Program-made: the position numbers and the translations under genes
Origin: Vreelandella arcis
GTDB lineage: Bacteria > Pseudomonadota > Gammaproteobacteria > Pseudomonadales > Halomonadaceae
Assembly (NCBI RefSeq): GCF_900103865.1
Contig: NZ_FNII01000004.1
Span: 186,001-250,000 of the forward strand
Reading direction: 5' to 3'
Length of the DNA: 64,000 bases
Shown: in pieces, positions 33,123-43,007 of the stretch
Position numbering within the stretch: position 1 is the first letter of the stretch
Layout of the letters: the number at the start of each line of letters is the position of its first letter
The notes under the pieces: generated by a model
Databases searched by the model: none
The model's input: only the letters and a program-made list of their open reading frames with translations
What the model was told of the DNA's origin: nothing

Positions 33123-33198
33123 TGGAGCTCATGGACGGATTTGAACCGTCGACCTCACCCTTACCAAGGGTGTGCTCTACCCCTGAGCTACATGAGCT
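33123..33198 (-). tRNA. tRNA-Thr (anticodon GGT)
   Basis: 76 nt with encoded CCA. Acceptor AGCTCAT/ATGAGCT; anticodon stem CACCC/GGGTG around loop TTGGTAA. Third gene of the Tyr-Gly-Thr cluster. Confidence 0.97.
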
Positions 33199-33207
33199 AA
33201 ATACAAC

Positions 33208-33282
<75 letters not shown>

Positions 33283-33386
33283 TTACCGGCTTTCAGAATG
33301 ATAGCCCGTCGCGCACTTACTCTTGACTTCGCCCGCTTCCGGCTTTTCATTCAACAACAATGGCGCGAACCATTATCGCTTTAATC

Positions 33387-33470
<84 letters not shown>

Positions 33471-33484
33471 ATCTGAGGCGGCAC

Positions 33485-33512
33485 ATTATGCCAGGCTCCA
33501 AGGCCGTGTCAA
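33485..33512 (-). promoter_or_regulatory. sigma70 promoter of the tRNA-Tyr-Gly-Thr cluster
   Basis: On the minus strand TTGACA (33512-33507), 16-bp spacer, CATAAT (33490-33485). A GC-rich stretch (GTGCCGCC) follows the -10 box, resembling the stringent discriminator of stable RNA promoters. Confidence 0.8.
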
Positions 33513-33620
33513 GCACGATTGCTACGCTATAGCCTTAACAACATAGTGGCTTCAATAACATACAGCACTTTAACTCGCGACTGCTTGCTATCCGCCTGCC
33601 TTGGAACGCGCTGCATTTTG

Positions 33621-34460
33621 TCAAAGCAACATTGAGAATGCAAGGCCCGCTCGTATTTTTTCCAGCGACACTGGCTCAGGCACGCAGGGCGCACCTGCCA
33701 TTTTACCCGCCCGCTCGGCCAAGGTTAGCGGAAAGCGGGCTTCCAGCCCCCCGTACACCATATCAGGCCACACCGCGTGGAGAACCTGCACACCTCGAGA
33801 GATCACGCGCGCATCCCCGCCTGTCAGCAACATCGGCAACGCGACGCCCTCTTGATCGCAAACTTCACTATAAATGCGATTAATAGCGCTCACCGCCGCC
33901 ATGTAGATACCGTGATTCACCGCGTCAACCGTCCGCCGCCCCGGCTCTAGTAATGCGTCCGCCTCGCTCTCTGGATCAATCGCCACATTGCGCGTGCCTA
34001 GCTTTAGGCTCTCTTTCATCAAACGCAACCCGGGCACGATAAAACCACCGAGATGCTGCCCGCCAGGCAGCACAAAGTCGATGGTAATCGCACTGCCACA
34101 ATCCACGGCACAGCAGCCACCGGCCAACTGGTAACCCGCCAGCGCGCCCATCCAGCGGTCAACGCCTAAACGCCCCGGCTCTTCATAGCCATTTACGACG
34201 CCCAGTGCTTCGGCGGTTGAGCGAGCAACGTGGACGTGGTTCACGCGGCGACGCAATAATCCGACGGTTTCATCCAATACCGCCGCGCGCGCTACGCTGG
34301 AGATACGCACGGCCTCAACAACATCGAGATCCGGAATATCTGCCCCAGGACGCCATTCCTCCCGCGTCCACACGGCGCCCCGCGAGCGTATCTCACTGCT
34401 ATCAGCGTCTTTTAGCCGCCACTTGGACAAGGTATTGCCAATATCTAAATCTAGAATCAT
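33621..34460 (-). CDS. coaX: Type III pantothenate kinase
   Basis: 279 residues of the ASKHA-fold CoaX family, which phosphorylates pantothenate as the first step of CoA synthesis and is insensitive to CoA. The phosphate-binding motif DIGNT is at residues 6-10; GVDRWMGALAGY and CAVDCGSAITIDF are the other family motifs. The ATG overlaps the end of birA by 4 nt, so the two cofactor genes are translationally coupled. Confidence 0.95.
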   Translation of the reverse strand: MILDLDIGNTLSKWRLKDADSSEIRSRGAVWTREEWRPGADIPDLDVVEAVRISSVARAAVLDETVGLLRRRVNHVHVARSTAEALGVVNGYEEPGRLGVDRWMGALAGYQLAGGCCAVDCGSAITIDFVLPGGQHLGGFIVPGLRLMKESLKLGTRNVAIDPESEADALLEPGRRTVDAVNHGIYMAAVSAINRIYSEVCDQEGVALPMLLTGGDARVISRGVQVLHAVWPDMVYGGLEARFPLTLAERAGKMAGAPCVPEPVSLEKIRAGLAFSMLL

Positions 34461-35443
34461 AAACGCCTACGTACGCTGATTTCACCGCCCGACAAGCGTC
34501 TTGGCTGTCCCGACTCGGTCACCCATAGGTTACCGCTGTCATCGACCTCACCCGCCACTGCTTCACGAGCTTGGTCTCCCTGAATCACCTGGATTGGCTG
34601 ATCAGCGTAGGCATGACGCTGATTCCAAGCGGCACGCCAAGGGGCAAACCCTTGCTGTTCAAAACCTGCCAGCATGGTAAGCAGTCCGGCAACGACATCG
34701 GCGGCTAACTGGTTACGCGAAAGCGAGGGGTTGGCATCAAACAGCGCCGCGACGGGCTGCTCAATGGCACGGCGCATCGCCTCGGGCAACAACAGGTTCA
34801 TCCCCATGCCGATAACGACCTCGCAGGGACCTGCCGCATCGCCGGTAACTTCCACTAAGATACCCGCCAGCTTACCTAGCTCGTCGCTGTCCCGCTGAGG
34901 CAGCAAAATATCGTTAGGCCATTTCAGCGCGGGCTCTGCACCGTGCTGTTCGAGCACTTGGGCCAGCACCACGCCGACGGCCAGGCTCAAGCCCTCCAAC
35001 GCCGCCACGCCCGATTCGAAACGCCAGCCGACTGACAGCATCAAGCTCTGCCCCCACGGCGTCGTCCATACCCGACCACGCCGACCGCGCCCCGCCGTTT
35101 GCAGCTCAACCAAGCAGACCTCGCCGTGGCCGGCGCCCTGCTCAAACCGCCGACGCAGGTACTCGTTGCTCGAAGGTAACTGATCTTCAACAAATAAACG
35201 TGACAAGTGATGACGCGCTGACGCCGGTAGACGCTCAACGACTCTTGCGCCGACCAACGGCTCCAACGGCTGAGCAAGCCGATAGCCGCGCCCTTTCACC
35301 GCCACCAGCTCAACGCCAAGGGCCTCTAATTTTTTTAACTGTTTCCATACAGCCGCGCGCGAGACGCCTAGCGCATCACCCAGCTGTTCACCAGAATGAA
35401 CCTCGCCGTCGCTTAGCAACCGCATCAGGTGGCCGATGCTCAT
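34457..35443 (-). CDS. birA: Biotin-protein ligase and biotin operon repressor
   Basis: 328 residues. An N-terminal winged helix (about 1-60, GEQLGDALGVSRAAVWKQLK) shows it is the bifunctional repressor-ligase type. The ligase core has GRGRRG at 118-123 and KWPND at 174-178, followed by the SH3-like C-terminal domain. Makes biotinyl-AMP and biotinylates acetyl-CoA carboxylase carrier protein. Its start faces typA across a 174-bp divergent region. Confidence 0.96.
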   Translation of the reverse strand: MSIGHLMRLLSDGEVHSGEQLGDALGVSRAAVWKQLKKLEALGVELVAVKGRGYRLAQPLEPLVGARVVERLPASARHHLSRLFVEDQLPSSNEYLRRRFEQGAGHGEVCLVELQTAGRGRRGRVWTTPWGQSLMLSVGWRFESGVAALEGLSLAVGVVLAQVLEQHGAEPALKWPNDILLPQRDSDELGKLAGILVEVTGDAAGPCEVVIGMGMNLLLPEAMRRAIEQPVAALFDANPSLSRNQLAADVVAGLLTMLAGFEQQGFAPWRAAWNQRHAYADQPIQVIQGDQAREAVAGEVDDSGNLWVTESGQPRRLSGGEISVRRRL

Positions 35444-35581
35444 GTCTTTGCCCCATTTGGGAAAACGCCTATCTTACCGGATGCGCCGTCGGCGCGAAAA
35501 CTTCATCCAAAAATGACCACCAAAGGTGATTGTCTTAGTCCTTATACAATACAGTGCTGGTAGTCGACCGCACGCAGGCCC

Positions 35582-35587
35582 TATAAT
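35582..35587 (+). promoter_or_regulatory. -10 box of a probable typA promoter
   Basis: A perfect TATAAT 30 bp before the GTG start. The best -35 at the right distance is TGGTAG (35558-35563, 18-bp spacer), which is weak, so an activator or extended element may help. The rest of the divergent birA-typA gap shows no other clear signal. Confidence 0.5.
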
Positions 35588-35617
35588 GCTGCCCTATTTT
35601 TTTAGCAGGATCGCGTC

Positions 35618-37444
35618 GTGATCGAGAATCTTCGCAACATTGCCATCATCGCCCACGTTGACCACGGGAAAACCACCTTGGTCGATAAATTGTTAAGCCA
35701 GTCTGGAACGCTCAACCGTAAGGCCGAAGGCCAAGAGCGGATTATGGACTCTAATGACCAGGAGAAGGAGCGTGGCATCACCATCCTGGCCAAAAACACG
35801 GCTATTAAATGGCAAGATGGCAATGGAACTGACTTCCACATCAATATTGTGGACACGCCAGGGCACGCCGATTTCGGCGGTGAAGTCGAGCGCGTTATGT
35901 CCATGGTGGATTCAGTGTTGCTGCTCGTTGACGCCGTCGACGGGCCCATGCCGCAAACACGCTTTGTGACACAAAAGGCGTTTGACCGCGGCCTGAAACC
36001 TATCGTGGTCGTCAATAAAATTGACCGCCCCGGCGCACGGCCTGACTGGGTTATCGACCAGATCTTTGACCTGTTTGATAACCTGGGCGCGTCTGACGAG
36101 CAGCTTGATTTTCCAATCATTTATTGCTCGGCACTCAACGGCATAGCAGGCCCCGACCCCGACGAACTGGCTGATGACATGTCGCCCATGTTTCAGTCTA
36201 TTGTCGATATCGTTGACGCCCCCAAGGTCGAGAGCGACGGCCCTTTCCAGATGCAGATCTCGGCGCTGGACTACAACAGCTACGTGGGCGTTATCGGCCT
36301 GGGCCGCATTTCCCGCGGCAGCGTGAAGCCCAATCAGCAAATTGCTGTCGTGTCCAAAGAAGGCCATACCCGCAAAGGTAAAATTGGCCAAGTCATGACC
36401 CACATGGGCTTAGACCGGGTACAAACCGACGAAGCCACTGCGGGCGATATCATCTGCATCACCGGCATTGAAGACCTGGCGATCTCCGATACGCTTTGCG
36501 ATGTAAACAACGTCGAAGCACTGCCGCCGCTGACCGTTGACGAACCCACCGTATCGATGACGTTCCAGGTCAACGACTCGCCGTTTGCCGGCAAAGACGG
36601 CAAGTTCGTCACCAGCCGGAATATTAAAGACCGCCTGGAACAAGAGCTGATTCACAACGTGGCACTGCGCGTTGAGCAGGGCGAAACGCCGGAGAAATTT
36701 AAAGTTTCCGGACGTGGTGAACTGCACCTGTCAGTCTTGATCGAATCCATGCGTCGGGAAGGCTTTGAGTTGGCGGTTGGCCGCCCCGAAGTGATCATCC
36801 GGGAAATCGACGGCGAGCAGCAGGAGCCCTACGAAGAGGTCATCATCGACTGCGAGGAGCAGCACCAGGGCGCCATCATGGAAGAGCTAGGTTACCGCAA
36901 GGGCGAAATGACCAACATGAACCCGGACGGTAAAGGCCGCGTGCGTTTGGACTTTATCATTCCGGCGCGCGGCTTGATTGGTTTCCGCGGTCAGTTCCTC
37001 ACCCTAACGTCGGGTACCGGCATTTTGACCAGCCGCTTTGACCACTACGGCCCGCTGAAGCCGGACGCCTCTATCGAGCGGCGTAATGGCGTCATGGTGT
37101 CGATGGTCGACGGCAAGGCGCTGGCCTATGCGCTTTACACCCTTCAGGAGCGCGGCAAGCTGATCGTCGATCACGCCACCGAAGTCTACGAAGGCATGCT
37201 GATCGGCATCAACAACCGTGCTAACGACATGGTGGTTAACCCGACCAAGGGTAAAAAGCTGGATAACATGCGCTCAACGGGTAACGATGAAAACATCGTA
37301 CTGACGCCGCCGATTAACTTTACGCTGGAACAAGCCATCGAGTTCCTGGATTCCGACGAGTTAGTCGAAGTGACGCCGAGCCATATACGCCTACGCAAGA
37401 AGTTGCTCAAAGAAAACGAGCGCAAGCGCTCCAACAAAAAGTAA
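35618..37444 (+). CDS. typA: Ribosome-associated GTPase TypA/BipA
   Basis: 608 residues from a GTG start with AGGA 7 nt upstream ([20 protein letters not shown]). G1 AHVDHGKT at 12-19, [24 protein letters not shown]; then EF-G-like domains and the BipA-specific C-terminal domain. Assists large-subunit assembly and translation under cold or other stress. Monocistronic with its own terminator. Confidence 0.98.
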   Translation: MIENLRNIAIIAHVDHGKTTLVDKLLSQSGTLNRKAEGQERIMDSNDQEKERGITILAKNTAIKWQDGNGTDFHINIVDTPGHADFGGEVERVMSMVDSVLLLVDAVDGPMPQTRFVTQKAFDRGLKPIVVVNKIDRPGARPDWVIDQIFDLFDNLGASDEQLDFPIIYCSALNGIAGPDPDELADDMSPMFQSIVDIVDAPKVESDGPFQMQISALDYNSYVGVIGLGRISRGSVKPNQQIAVVSKEGHTRKGKIGQVMTHMGLDRVQTDEATAGDIICITGIEDLAISDTLCDVNNVEALPPLTVDEPTVSMTFQVNDSPFAGKDGKFVTSRNIKDRLEQELIHNVALRVEQGETPEKFKVSGRGELHLSVLIESMRREGFELAVGRPEVIIREIDGEQQEPYEEVIIDCEEQHQGAIMEELGYRKGEMTNMNPDGKGRVRLDFIIPARGLIGFRGQFLTLTSGTGILTSRFDHYGPLKPDASIERRNGVMVSMVDGKALAYALYTLQERGKLIVDHATEVYEGMLIGINNRANDMVVNPTKGKKLDNMRSTGNDENIVLTPPINFTLEQAIEFLDSDELVEVTPSHIRLRKKLLKENERKRSNKK

Positions 37445-37451
37445 TCGCTAT

Positions 37452-37477
37452 AAAGCCCGCTTATGCGGGCTTTTTTT
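37452..37477 (+). terminator. Terminator after typA
   Basis: AAAGCCCGC (37452-37460), loop TTAT, GCGGGC plus T-run (37465-37477). A textbook hairpin that can also serve the opposite strand. Confidence 0.92.
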
Positions 37478-37752
37478 ATGCTTGAGCACCCCCTGCCACG
37501 CTAAACACGCGCGTTTGCCAAGCTACGCCCCCAACGCAACCTTAACGGTTATCCGCTGGAAAGCCCCTCAGAGGTAGCGCAAAGTAGCGCTATCCTCCGC
37601 ACGGGGGATTACTCTATTATCGGTCAATTCACACAAGCGTTTGGATCCTTAACGTATTCTTACGCCTGCCCGACGGGTGCGCGGCGCCCCCACGGCGGCG
37701 CCGCGACTGACATCTAGGCGGTTACCGCCTTGACCTAGCAGAGAGGTAACAG
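37478..37752 (+). promoter_or_regulatory. Leader region of the branched-chain-type ABC operon
   Basis: 275 bp with no gene. It holds a 9-bp perfect hairpin (37680-37688 with 37697-37705) and then a small nested pair of stems: GGCGGT/ACCGCC inside CTAGG/CCTAG, just before the ribosome binding site. No clear sigma70 promoter was found. It may be a regulatory leader; I do not recognise a known riboswitch. Confidence 0.4.
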
Positions 37753-38523
37753 ATGACCCCGCTTATTGATGTTCAGCAGGTCAATAAAGCCTTTGGTGGC
37801 CTGCAGGTCATCGACAACTGTTCAATCCGCGTCGAAAAAGGCTCGATCACCGGGATGATCGGCCCTAATGGTGCGGGCAAGTCGACGCTATTTAATTTAA
37901 TGGCCGGCGCATTAAGCCCCGACAGCGGGCGCATCTTACTCGAAGGCGAAGACATTACTGCGCTTAGCGCCGACCAGCGTTTTCATAAAGGGCTGTTACG
38001 CACCTTTCAAATTGCCCATGAATTCAGCCAGATGAGCGCGCTGGAAAATTTGATGATGGTGCCGCCCCAGCAGGCGGGTGAAAACTTATTCACCGCCTGG
38101 CTCAAGCCTGGCTTGGTGCGTCGCGAAGAGGCCGAGGTACATCGTCGGGCGCTGGAGGTCATCGACTTTATCGGCCTTCACCATGTGCGCAACGAGCTAG
38201 CAGGTAACCTTTCCGGCGGGCAGAAGAAGCTTCTGGAGCTGGGCCGTACGATGATGACCAACGCCAAGATCGTGCTACTGGATGAAATCGCCGCCGGGGT
38301 CAACCGCACCCTGCTTGGCGATCTGATCAGCAACATCGAGCGCCTCAATCGCGAAATGGGCTACACCTTCTTGGTCATCGAGCACGACATGGACATGATT
38401 GCTCGGCTTTGTGACCCCGTCATCGTGCTCGCCCAGGGCCAGGTGATGGTGGAAGGCCATATCGAGGATATTCAGAACAACCCTGACGTCATTGACGCCT
38501 ATTTCGGTGCCGGGGCAGCGTGA
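37753..38523 (+). CDS. livG: Branched-chain-amino-acid-type ABC transporter ATPase (LivG-like)
   Basis: 256 residues. Walker A GPNGAGKST at 37-45, ABC signature LSGGQ and Walker B IVLLDEIAAGVN; the C-terminal extension is typical of LivG. One of two ATPases of a HAAT-family importer with livF, livH and livM downstream. The Walker B region reads DEIAAG, the LivG-family variant of DEPxAG. The substrate is not certain; related systems carry branched-chain amino acids, urea or amides. The four genes are close together, so one operon is likely. Confidence 0.9.
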   Translation: MTPLIDVQQVNKAFGGLQVIDNCSIRVEKGSITGMIGPNGAGKSTLFNLMAGALSPDSGRILLEGEDITALSADQRFHKGLLRTFQIAHEFSQMSALENLMMVPPQQAGENLFTAWLKPGLVRREEAEVHRRALEVIDFIGLHHVRNELAGNLSGGQKKLLELGRTMMTNAKIVLLDEIAAGVNRTLLGDLISNIERLNREMGYTFLVIEHDMDMIARLCDPVIVLAQGQVMVEGHIEDIQNNPDVIDAYFGAGAA

Positions 38524-38593
38524 CGCATGAGGGCTGTACGCTTCAATAAACGCAACGCTTATCCACGTAGCCACACAACAGAGACTTTTCCTC

Positions 38594-39298
38594 ATGCCCT
38601 TAATTGAAGCACGCGACGTCTATGGCGGCTATGGCAGTATGAACATCCTCAACGGGGTGAACATGGCACTGGAAGCACACGAAGTAGGCGTGATTGTCGG
38701 CCCCAACGGGGCGGGTAAGTCGACCCTGCTTAAAGCGATCTTCGGCCTGCTGCATGTCAACCAGGGTGATATTCTGCTCAACGGCGCGCCGATTCAAAAC
38801 CTGCCAACCAACCAACTCGTCGAGCGCGGTATGGGCTTTGTACCCCAAGAAAAAAACGTTTTTCCCAGCCTGACGGTTCAGGAAAATCTTGAAATGGGGG
38901 CCTTCCTAAAACCGCAGAATGTTAAGCGCATGCTGGGCCAGGTCTACGAGTTCTTTCCGCCTTTGCAGGAAAAACGCCATCAACCAGCCGGAGAGCTGTC
39001 GGGTGGTCAACGCCAGATGGTCGCCATGGGGCGTGCGCTAATGGCAGAGCCAAGCCTACTACTGCTCGACGAGCCAACGGCCGGGCTTTCGCCGTTATAT
39101 ATGAACGAGATATTTGACCGCGTAAAGCACATCAACGCCGCGGGTGTCGGCATCTTGATGGTAGAACAAAACGCTAAGCAAGCACTTGCCATTGCCGATA
39201 AAGGCTTTGTGCTCGCTGCAGGCCAAAACCGCTTTACCGACACTGGCGCGGCACTCCTTGCCGATCCAGACGTAGCTAAAAGCTTTTTGGGCGGATAG
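38594..39298 (+). CDS. livF: Branched-chain-amino-acid-type ABC transporter ATPase (LivF-like)
   Basis: 234 residues. Walker A GPNGAGKST at 36-44, signature LSGGQRQM and Walker B LLLLDEPTAGLSP. Second ATPase, expected to pair with the LivG-like protein. 70 bp after livG and 16 bp before livH. Confidence 0.9.
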   Translation: MPLIEARDVYGGYGSMNILNGVNMALEAHEVGVIVGPNGAGKSTLLKAIFGLLHVNQGDILLNGAPIQNLPTNQLVERGMGFVPQEKNVFPSLTVQENLEMGAFLKPQNVKRMLGQVYEFFPPLQEKRHQPAGELSGGQRQMVAMGRALMAEPSLLLLDEPTAGLSPLYMNEIFDRVKHINAAGVGILMVEQNAKQALAIADKGFVLAAGQNRFTDTGAALLADPDVAKSFLGG

Positions 39299-39314
39299 CC
39301 CAGGGGACACTAAC

Positions 39315-40316
39315 GTGAATGAACTGGTTTTCTTTATTAACAACGTGGTGATTGCCGGTAGCGTCACCGGCGCCATCTACGCCATTGGGGCGATCGGCGT
39401 CACGCTGGTTTTCAGCATTATGCGCTTCGCCCACTTTGCCCACGCCGACATCATGACCTTCGGGGCGTTTATGGTGTTGGTTCTTACCACAGCGTTTCCA
39501 AGCGTCGGGATGAGCATCGGCGTACCCACTGCGCTGGTGATGCTGCCGGTGGCCATGGTGATAACCGCCTGCCTCGCCGTGGGTATTGATAAAGCGTTTT
39601 ATAAGCCGTTGCGCGCCCACGGGGTCAAGCCCATCGTGATGGTCATCGCCTCCTTGGGGGTCACGCTGATACTGCAGGGGATGATTCGCTTGTTTTCCGG
39701 TACCGGCGGCCAAGGCCTGTACGTTGACGACCGCAAGGCGATTTTTCGCATGCTGCCGTTTGAAAATGTCCGCGTCCCCATCGTGATTACCGAGCCGCAA
39801 ATTTATTTGTTCGCCATTACGCTGGTGGCGGTGATTGCCCTGCACCTGTTTTTAAGCCGCTCGCGACTCGGCAAAGCCATGCGGGCCATGTCGGACAACC
39901 CTGAACTGGCGCAAGCGTCGGGTATCAACACCAATACCATTGTTGCCGTGACCTGGGTGATCGCCGGTGGGCTTGCGGCCATTGCCGGCACTTTGCTGTC
40001 GCTGGATGTGACCTTCAAACCCGACCTGAGCTTTTTCCTGCTGCTGCCCATTTTTGCGGCGGCGATCGTCGGCGGCGTCGGCCACCCCTTCGGTGCAGTT
40101 GCTGGCGGCTTCGTGGTCGCGTTTGCCGAAACCCTCGCGGTGTTTAACTGGGGCGTTTTCCTGCGCCCCTTCCGCGACAGCTTACCCACATGGCTCGAGC
40201 TGCCGTCCAACTTGGCCTTCGTAGGAACCGAGTACAAAATTGTGGTGCCGTTTTTCATACTGGTTGCCATCCTGATTTGGCGGCCTACCGGCATCTTTAA
40301 AGGTAAGGTGATCTGA
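39315..40316 (+). CDS. livH: Branched-chain-amino-acid-type ABC transporter permease (LivH-like)
   Basis: 333 residues, all hydrophobic segments with the family signature AIGAIGVTLVFSIMRFAHFAHAD near the N-terminus and the cytoplasmic coupling segment SRLGKAMRAMSDNPELAQASGI. Inner-membrane permease. Its stop overlaps the livM start by one base (TGATG), so the two permeases are coupled. Confidence 0.9.
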   Translation: MNELVFFINNVVIAGSVTGAIYAIGAIGVTLVFSIMRFAHFAHADIMTFGAFMVLVLTTAFPSVGMSIGVPTALVMLPVAMVITACLAVGIDKAFYKPLRAHGVKPIVMVIASLGVTLILQGMIRLFSGTGGQGLYVDDRKAIFRMLPFENVRVPIVITEPQIYLFAITLVAVIALHLFLSRSRLGKAMRAMSDNPELAQASGINTNTIVAVTWVIAGGLAAIAGTLLSLDVTFKPDLSFFLLLPIFAAAIVGGVGHPFGAVAGGFVVAFAETLAVFNWGVFLRPFRDSLPTWLELPSNLAFVGTEYKIVVPFFILVAILIWRPTGIFKGKVI

Positions 40317-41626
40317 TGGCTGATAACAATTACACTCCGCAGGATGCAACGCCTAAAACATCGAGTCTACCGCTGCGTGAGCTGTGCCTATTTGGCGCGC
40401 TGCTGATTGCGATTGCGGGTGTATACGCGATGATGGGCGCCGCCTACAGCACGCGCATGCTGGTAGAGGCCGCGTGTTACGCCATCCTAGCCTTGGGGCT
40501 AACCATTCAATGGGGCTATGCAGGTCAGTTCAATGCCGGGGTCATGGGGTTCGTTGCCCTGGGAGGCGTGAGCGCCATGCTGTTCAGCGTGCCGGTCAAC
40601 GAGGCGTTTTGGGGCAGTGAGCTACCTGCTGAGCTAGGCAAAGTGCTGCTTTACGCGATCGGCGCGACGCTGTTGGTGGTGGCGGCAACCAAGCTGAACC
40701 GACTGGGCGTGCCCAAGCGAGTCCGCACCGTGTTTGCCGTGGTGCTAGCCATTGTGCTGTACATGGTGGTCATCAGCCTGTTGCGCGACGTTACCGCTGA
40801 GATTGAGTCCCAGGCCGGCTTTATTGGCGGGCTGGGTTTGCCGCCCTGGACAGGCTGGATCGTCGGCGGAGCTTTAGCGGGTGTGGTCGGCTATTTTATC
40901 GGCAACGTGTGCCTGGGCTTGCGCAGCGATTACCTCGCCATCGCCACCCTGGGTATCGCCGAGATCATCAAAGCCTTTTTGAAAAATTCCGACTGGCTGA
41001 CCCGGGGCACCGCCACAGTCTCGCCGCTACCCTGGCCAACGCCCGGCCCCGAAACATTAGGCTTCACCCTTTCGCGGGCGATATACCTGTCGCTGACGGC
41101 GGTGATTATTGCTGCGATTTTCTTCCTGCTTCACCGCGCTTACCATGCCCCCTGGGGGCGTATGATCCGCGCCATTCGCGATAATGAAGTATCGGCGGCC
41201 GCCATGGGCAAAGACATCAACAAGCGACGCCTGGAGATTTTCGTGCTGGGCTGCATTCTGATGGGCGTCGGCGGTGGAATACTCGCCAGCTTCAACAGTT
41301 TGTTCGACCCTAACGGTTACTTACCGCTAAACCATACCTTTCTGGTGTTGGTTATGGTGATTCTGGGCGGGCCGGGTAACAACCTCGGCACCATCTTCGG
41401 CGCCGTCGCGGTCTACATTATCTGGATTATGTCGGAACCGTTGGCGCTATATTTAATGGATCTTGCGGTGGCCTTCGGCGCCTTTGCTTTTGATTGGCAA
41501 GCCCCCAGCACTATCGACAGCCGTGCGCTACAGGCAAGAGTGATGGTGATTGGCATACTCGTCACACTGGTATTGCGCTTCGCTCCCAAAGGGCTGTTGC
41601 CAGAGCATATTAAACAGCACGATTAA
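40316..41626 (+). CDS. livM: Branched-chain-amino-acid-type ABC transporter permease (LivM-like)
   Basis: 436 residues. LivM features: ALGLTIQWGYAGQFNAGVMGF, SDYLAIATLGIAEI and the coupling segment GRMIRAIRDNEVSAAAMGKDI. The protein carries an extra region between the first helices (about residues 95-175) compared with short LivM proteins. Ends 66 bp before the convergent binding-protein gene. Confidence 0.88.
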   Translation: MADNNYTPQDATPKTSSLPLRELCLFGALLIAIAGVYAMMGAAYSTRMLVEAACYAILALGLTIQWGYAGQFNAGVMGFVALGGVSAMLFSVPVNEAFWGSELPAELGKVLLYAIGATLLVVAATKLNRLGVPKRVRTVFAVVLAIVLYMVVISLLRDVTAEIESQAGFIGGLGLPPWTGWIVGGALAGVVGYFIGNVCLGLRSDYLAIATLGIAEIIKAFLKNSDWLTRGTATVSPLPWPTPGPETLGFTLSRAIYLSLTAVIIAAIFFLLHRAYHAPWGRMIRAIRDNEVSAAAMGKDINKRRLEIFVLGCILMGVGGGILASFNSLFDPNGYLPLNHTFLVLVMVILGGPGNNLGTIFGAVAVYIIWIMSEPLALYLMDLAVAFGAFAFDWQAPSTIDSRALQARVMVIGILVTLVLRFAPKGLLPEHIKQHD

Positions 41627-41631
41627 CTCCC

Positions 41632-41663
41632 AAAAAAACCGCCCCAGCGCTTGGCTGGGGCGG
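41632..41663 (-). terminator. Terminator of the binding-protein gene
   Basis: CCGCCCCAGC (41639-41648) pairs with 41654-41663; A7 at 41632-41638 gives the T-run on the minus strand. It serves the minus-strand gene; on the plus strand no T-run follows, though the hairpin may also help end livM. Confidence 0.85.
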
Positions 41664-41691
41664 GTGCAGGTCTTGGTTAAGCGCCTCGCAC

Positions 41692-42903
41692 TTAGTCTTC
41701 CGCTAGCTCACCTACCTGTTTAAATTCTCCATCTTCAACGGTCATTTCCACGACGGTGCCGGGTACGTCGCCGTTGTCGTCAAACTCATGGCGACCTGAA
41801 GCCCCTTCGTAGTTAATCTCTTCACCTTGGGCAATTAGCTCAACGGCCTTTTCCCACTCGCCCGGCAAAATGACTTCGCCCGGTTCGCTTGCCACCGCGC
41901 GCAATGCTTCAGACAAGCCTTCCCGCTCAGCGCTACCGTTTTGCTCGATAGCCAGCGCCAGCAAGAACGCCGCATCGTAAGCTTGAGCAGCAAACACAGC
42001 GTCAGGATCAACGTCGTTAGCTTCGGCGGCCTCAGTGAAAATAGCGGTGCCGGGCAGGTCTGGGCTGCCTGGGCGGGTCGCAATCATGCCGTCTAACACA
42101 TTGGCCCCCACGGCTTCGACGAGGCTATTACCCACCATGCCATCGGCCCCTACGTACTGGGTAAATACGCCGCTTTCCGCTGCTTGGCGCAATACGGTTT
42201 GGCCCGACGTATCAGCGTAGGCTAGCACCACCAAGGTTTGTACCCCTGTTGACGACAATATGCCCAGCTCCGAACGGTAGTCGGCACGGTTATCTTCATG
42301 AGCCAAGCTTTCCACTACGCTGCCGCCCTCGGCTTTGAAAGTGTTGGCAAACGCATCAGATAACCCCTGACCGTAATCGTTATTCACAAACGTCACGGCG
42401 ACTTCATCGATACCTTTATCGATCAGCAGCTTGGCCAGCATTTCACCCTGGAAAGCATCTGACGGGACGGTACGGAACACCAGGTCGTTATCGTTAAGCT
42501 CGGTTACTGCTGGTGCGGTAGACGCCGGCGACACCATCACCACACCACCAGGAATCGCCGCGTTATTAGCCGCCGCGATAGTCGCACCGGTGCATAGCGC
42601 CCCGACAATAGCCGTGACATTCTCGGTGTTGACCATACGATCCGCCGAGTTCGAAGCAGCCGATGCGTCAGAGCAGGTCGTATCACCCGACGGCATTGCC
42701 AACGTTTGACCGTCGAGAATGCCACCTTGCTCGTTAATCTGCTGCACCGCTAACTGTGCGCCATCAAAGATCGGCGGCGTTAAACTCTCAATCCCCCCGG
42801 TAAAGCCACCCAAAAAGCCCACTTTGACCTCAGCCTGGGCCGCACCCGCCAATGCCAAGGAAGAGACGGCCACAGCCGTGGCTATCATGCGCTTATTCAT
42901 CAT
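41692..42903 (-). CDS. ABC transporter substrate-binding protein, branched-chain amino acid type
   Basis: 403 residues with a clear signal peptide (cleavage after AQA, residue 24). Two-lobed periplasmic binding fold of the Peripla_BP_6 type (VGFLGGFTGGIESLTPPIFD; VNNDYGQGLSDAFANTF). Two cysteines in DTTCSD and GALCTGA could form the family disulfide. It converges on livGFHM, so supply of the binding protein is controlled separately from the membrane complex; partnership is inferred from position. Confidence 0.88.
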   Translation of the reverse strand: MMNKRMIATAVAVSSLALAGAAQAEVKVGFLGGFTGGIESLTPPIFDGAQLAVQQINEQGGILDGQTLAMPSGDTTCSDASAASNSADRMVNTENVTAIVGALCTGATIAAANNAAIPGGVVMVSPASTAPAVTELNDNDLVFRTVPSDAFQGEMLAKLLIDKGIDEVAVTFVNNDYGQGLSDAFANTFKAEGGSVVESLAHEDNRADYRSELGILSSTGVQTLVVLAYADTSGQTVLRQAAESGVFTQYVGADGMVGNSLVEAVGANVLDGMIATRPGSPDLPGTAIFTEAAEANDVDPDAVFAAQAYDAAFLLALAIEQNGSAEREGLSEALRAVASEPGEVILPGEWEKAVELIAQGEEINYEGASGRHEFDDNGDVPGTVVEMTVEDGEFKQVGELAED

Positions 42904-43007
42904 TTTATTAATCGCTCCCTGTCGAATTTTAGCGCCCCATCAAGATGCTGGGGTCTGCTATTAATCTGGAACTGGAACGCTAAAAATACAAGCAACGGTT
43001 TCCAACG

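Noticed and set aside
37660..37705. Two ACGG sequences in the livG leader suggested a guanidine-II (mini-ykkC) riboswitch
   Set aside because: Neither ACGG sits as a tetraloop closed by a G-C stem; the perfect 9-bp stem has an 8-nt loop. The consensus is not met.
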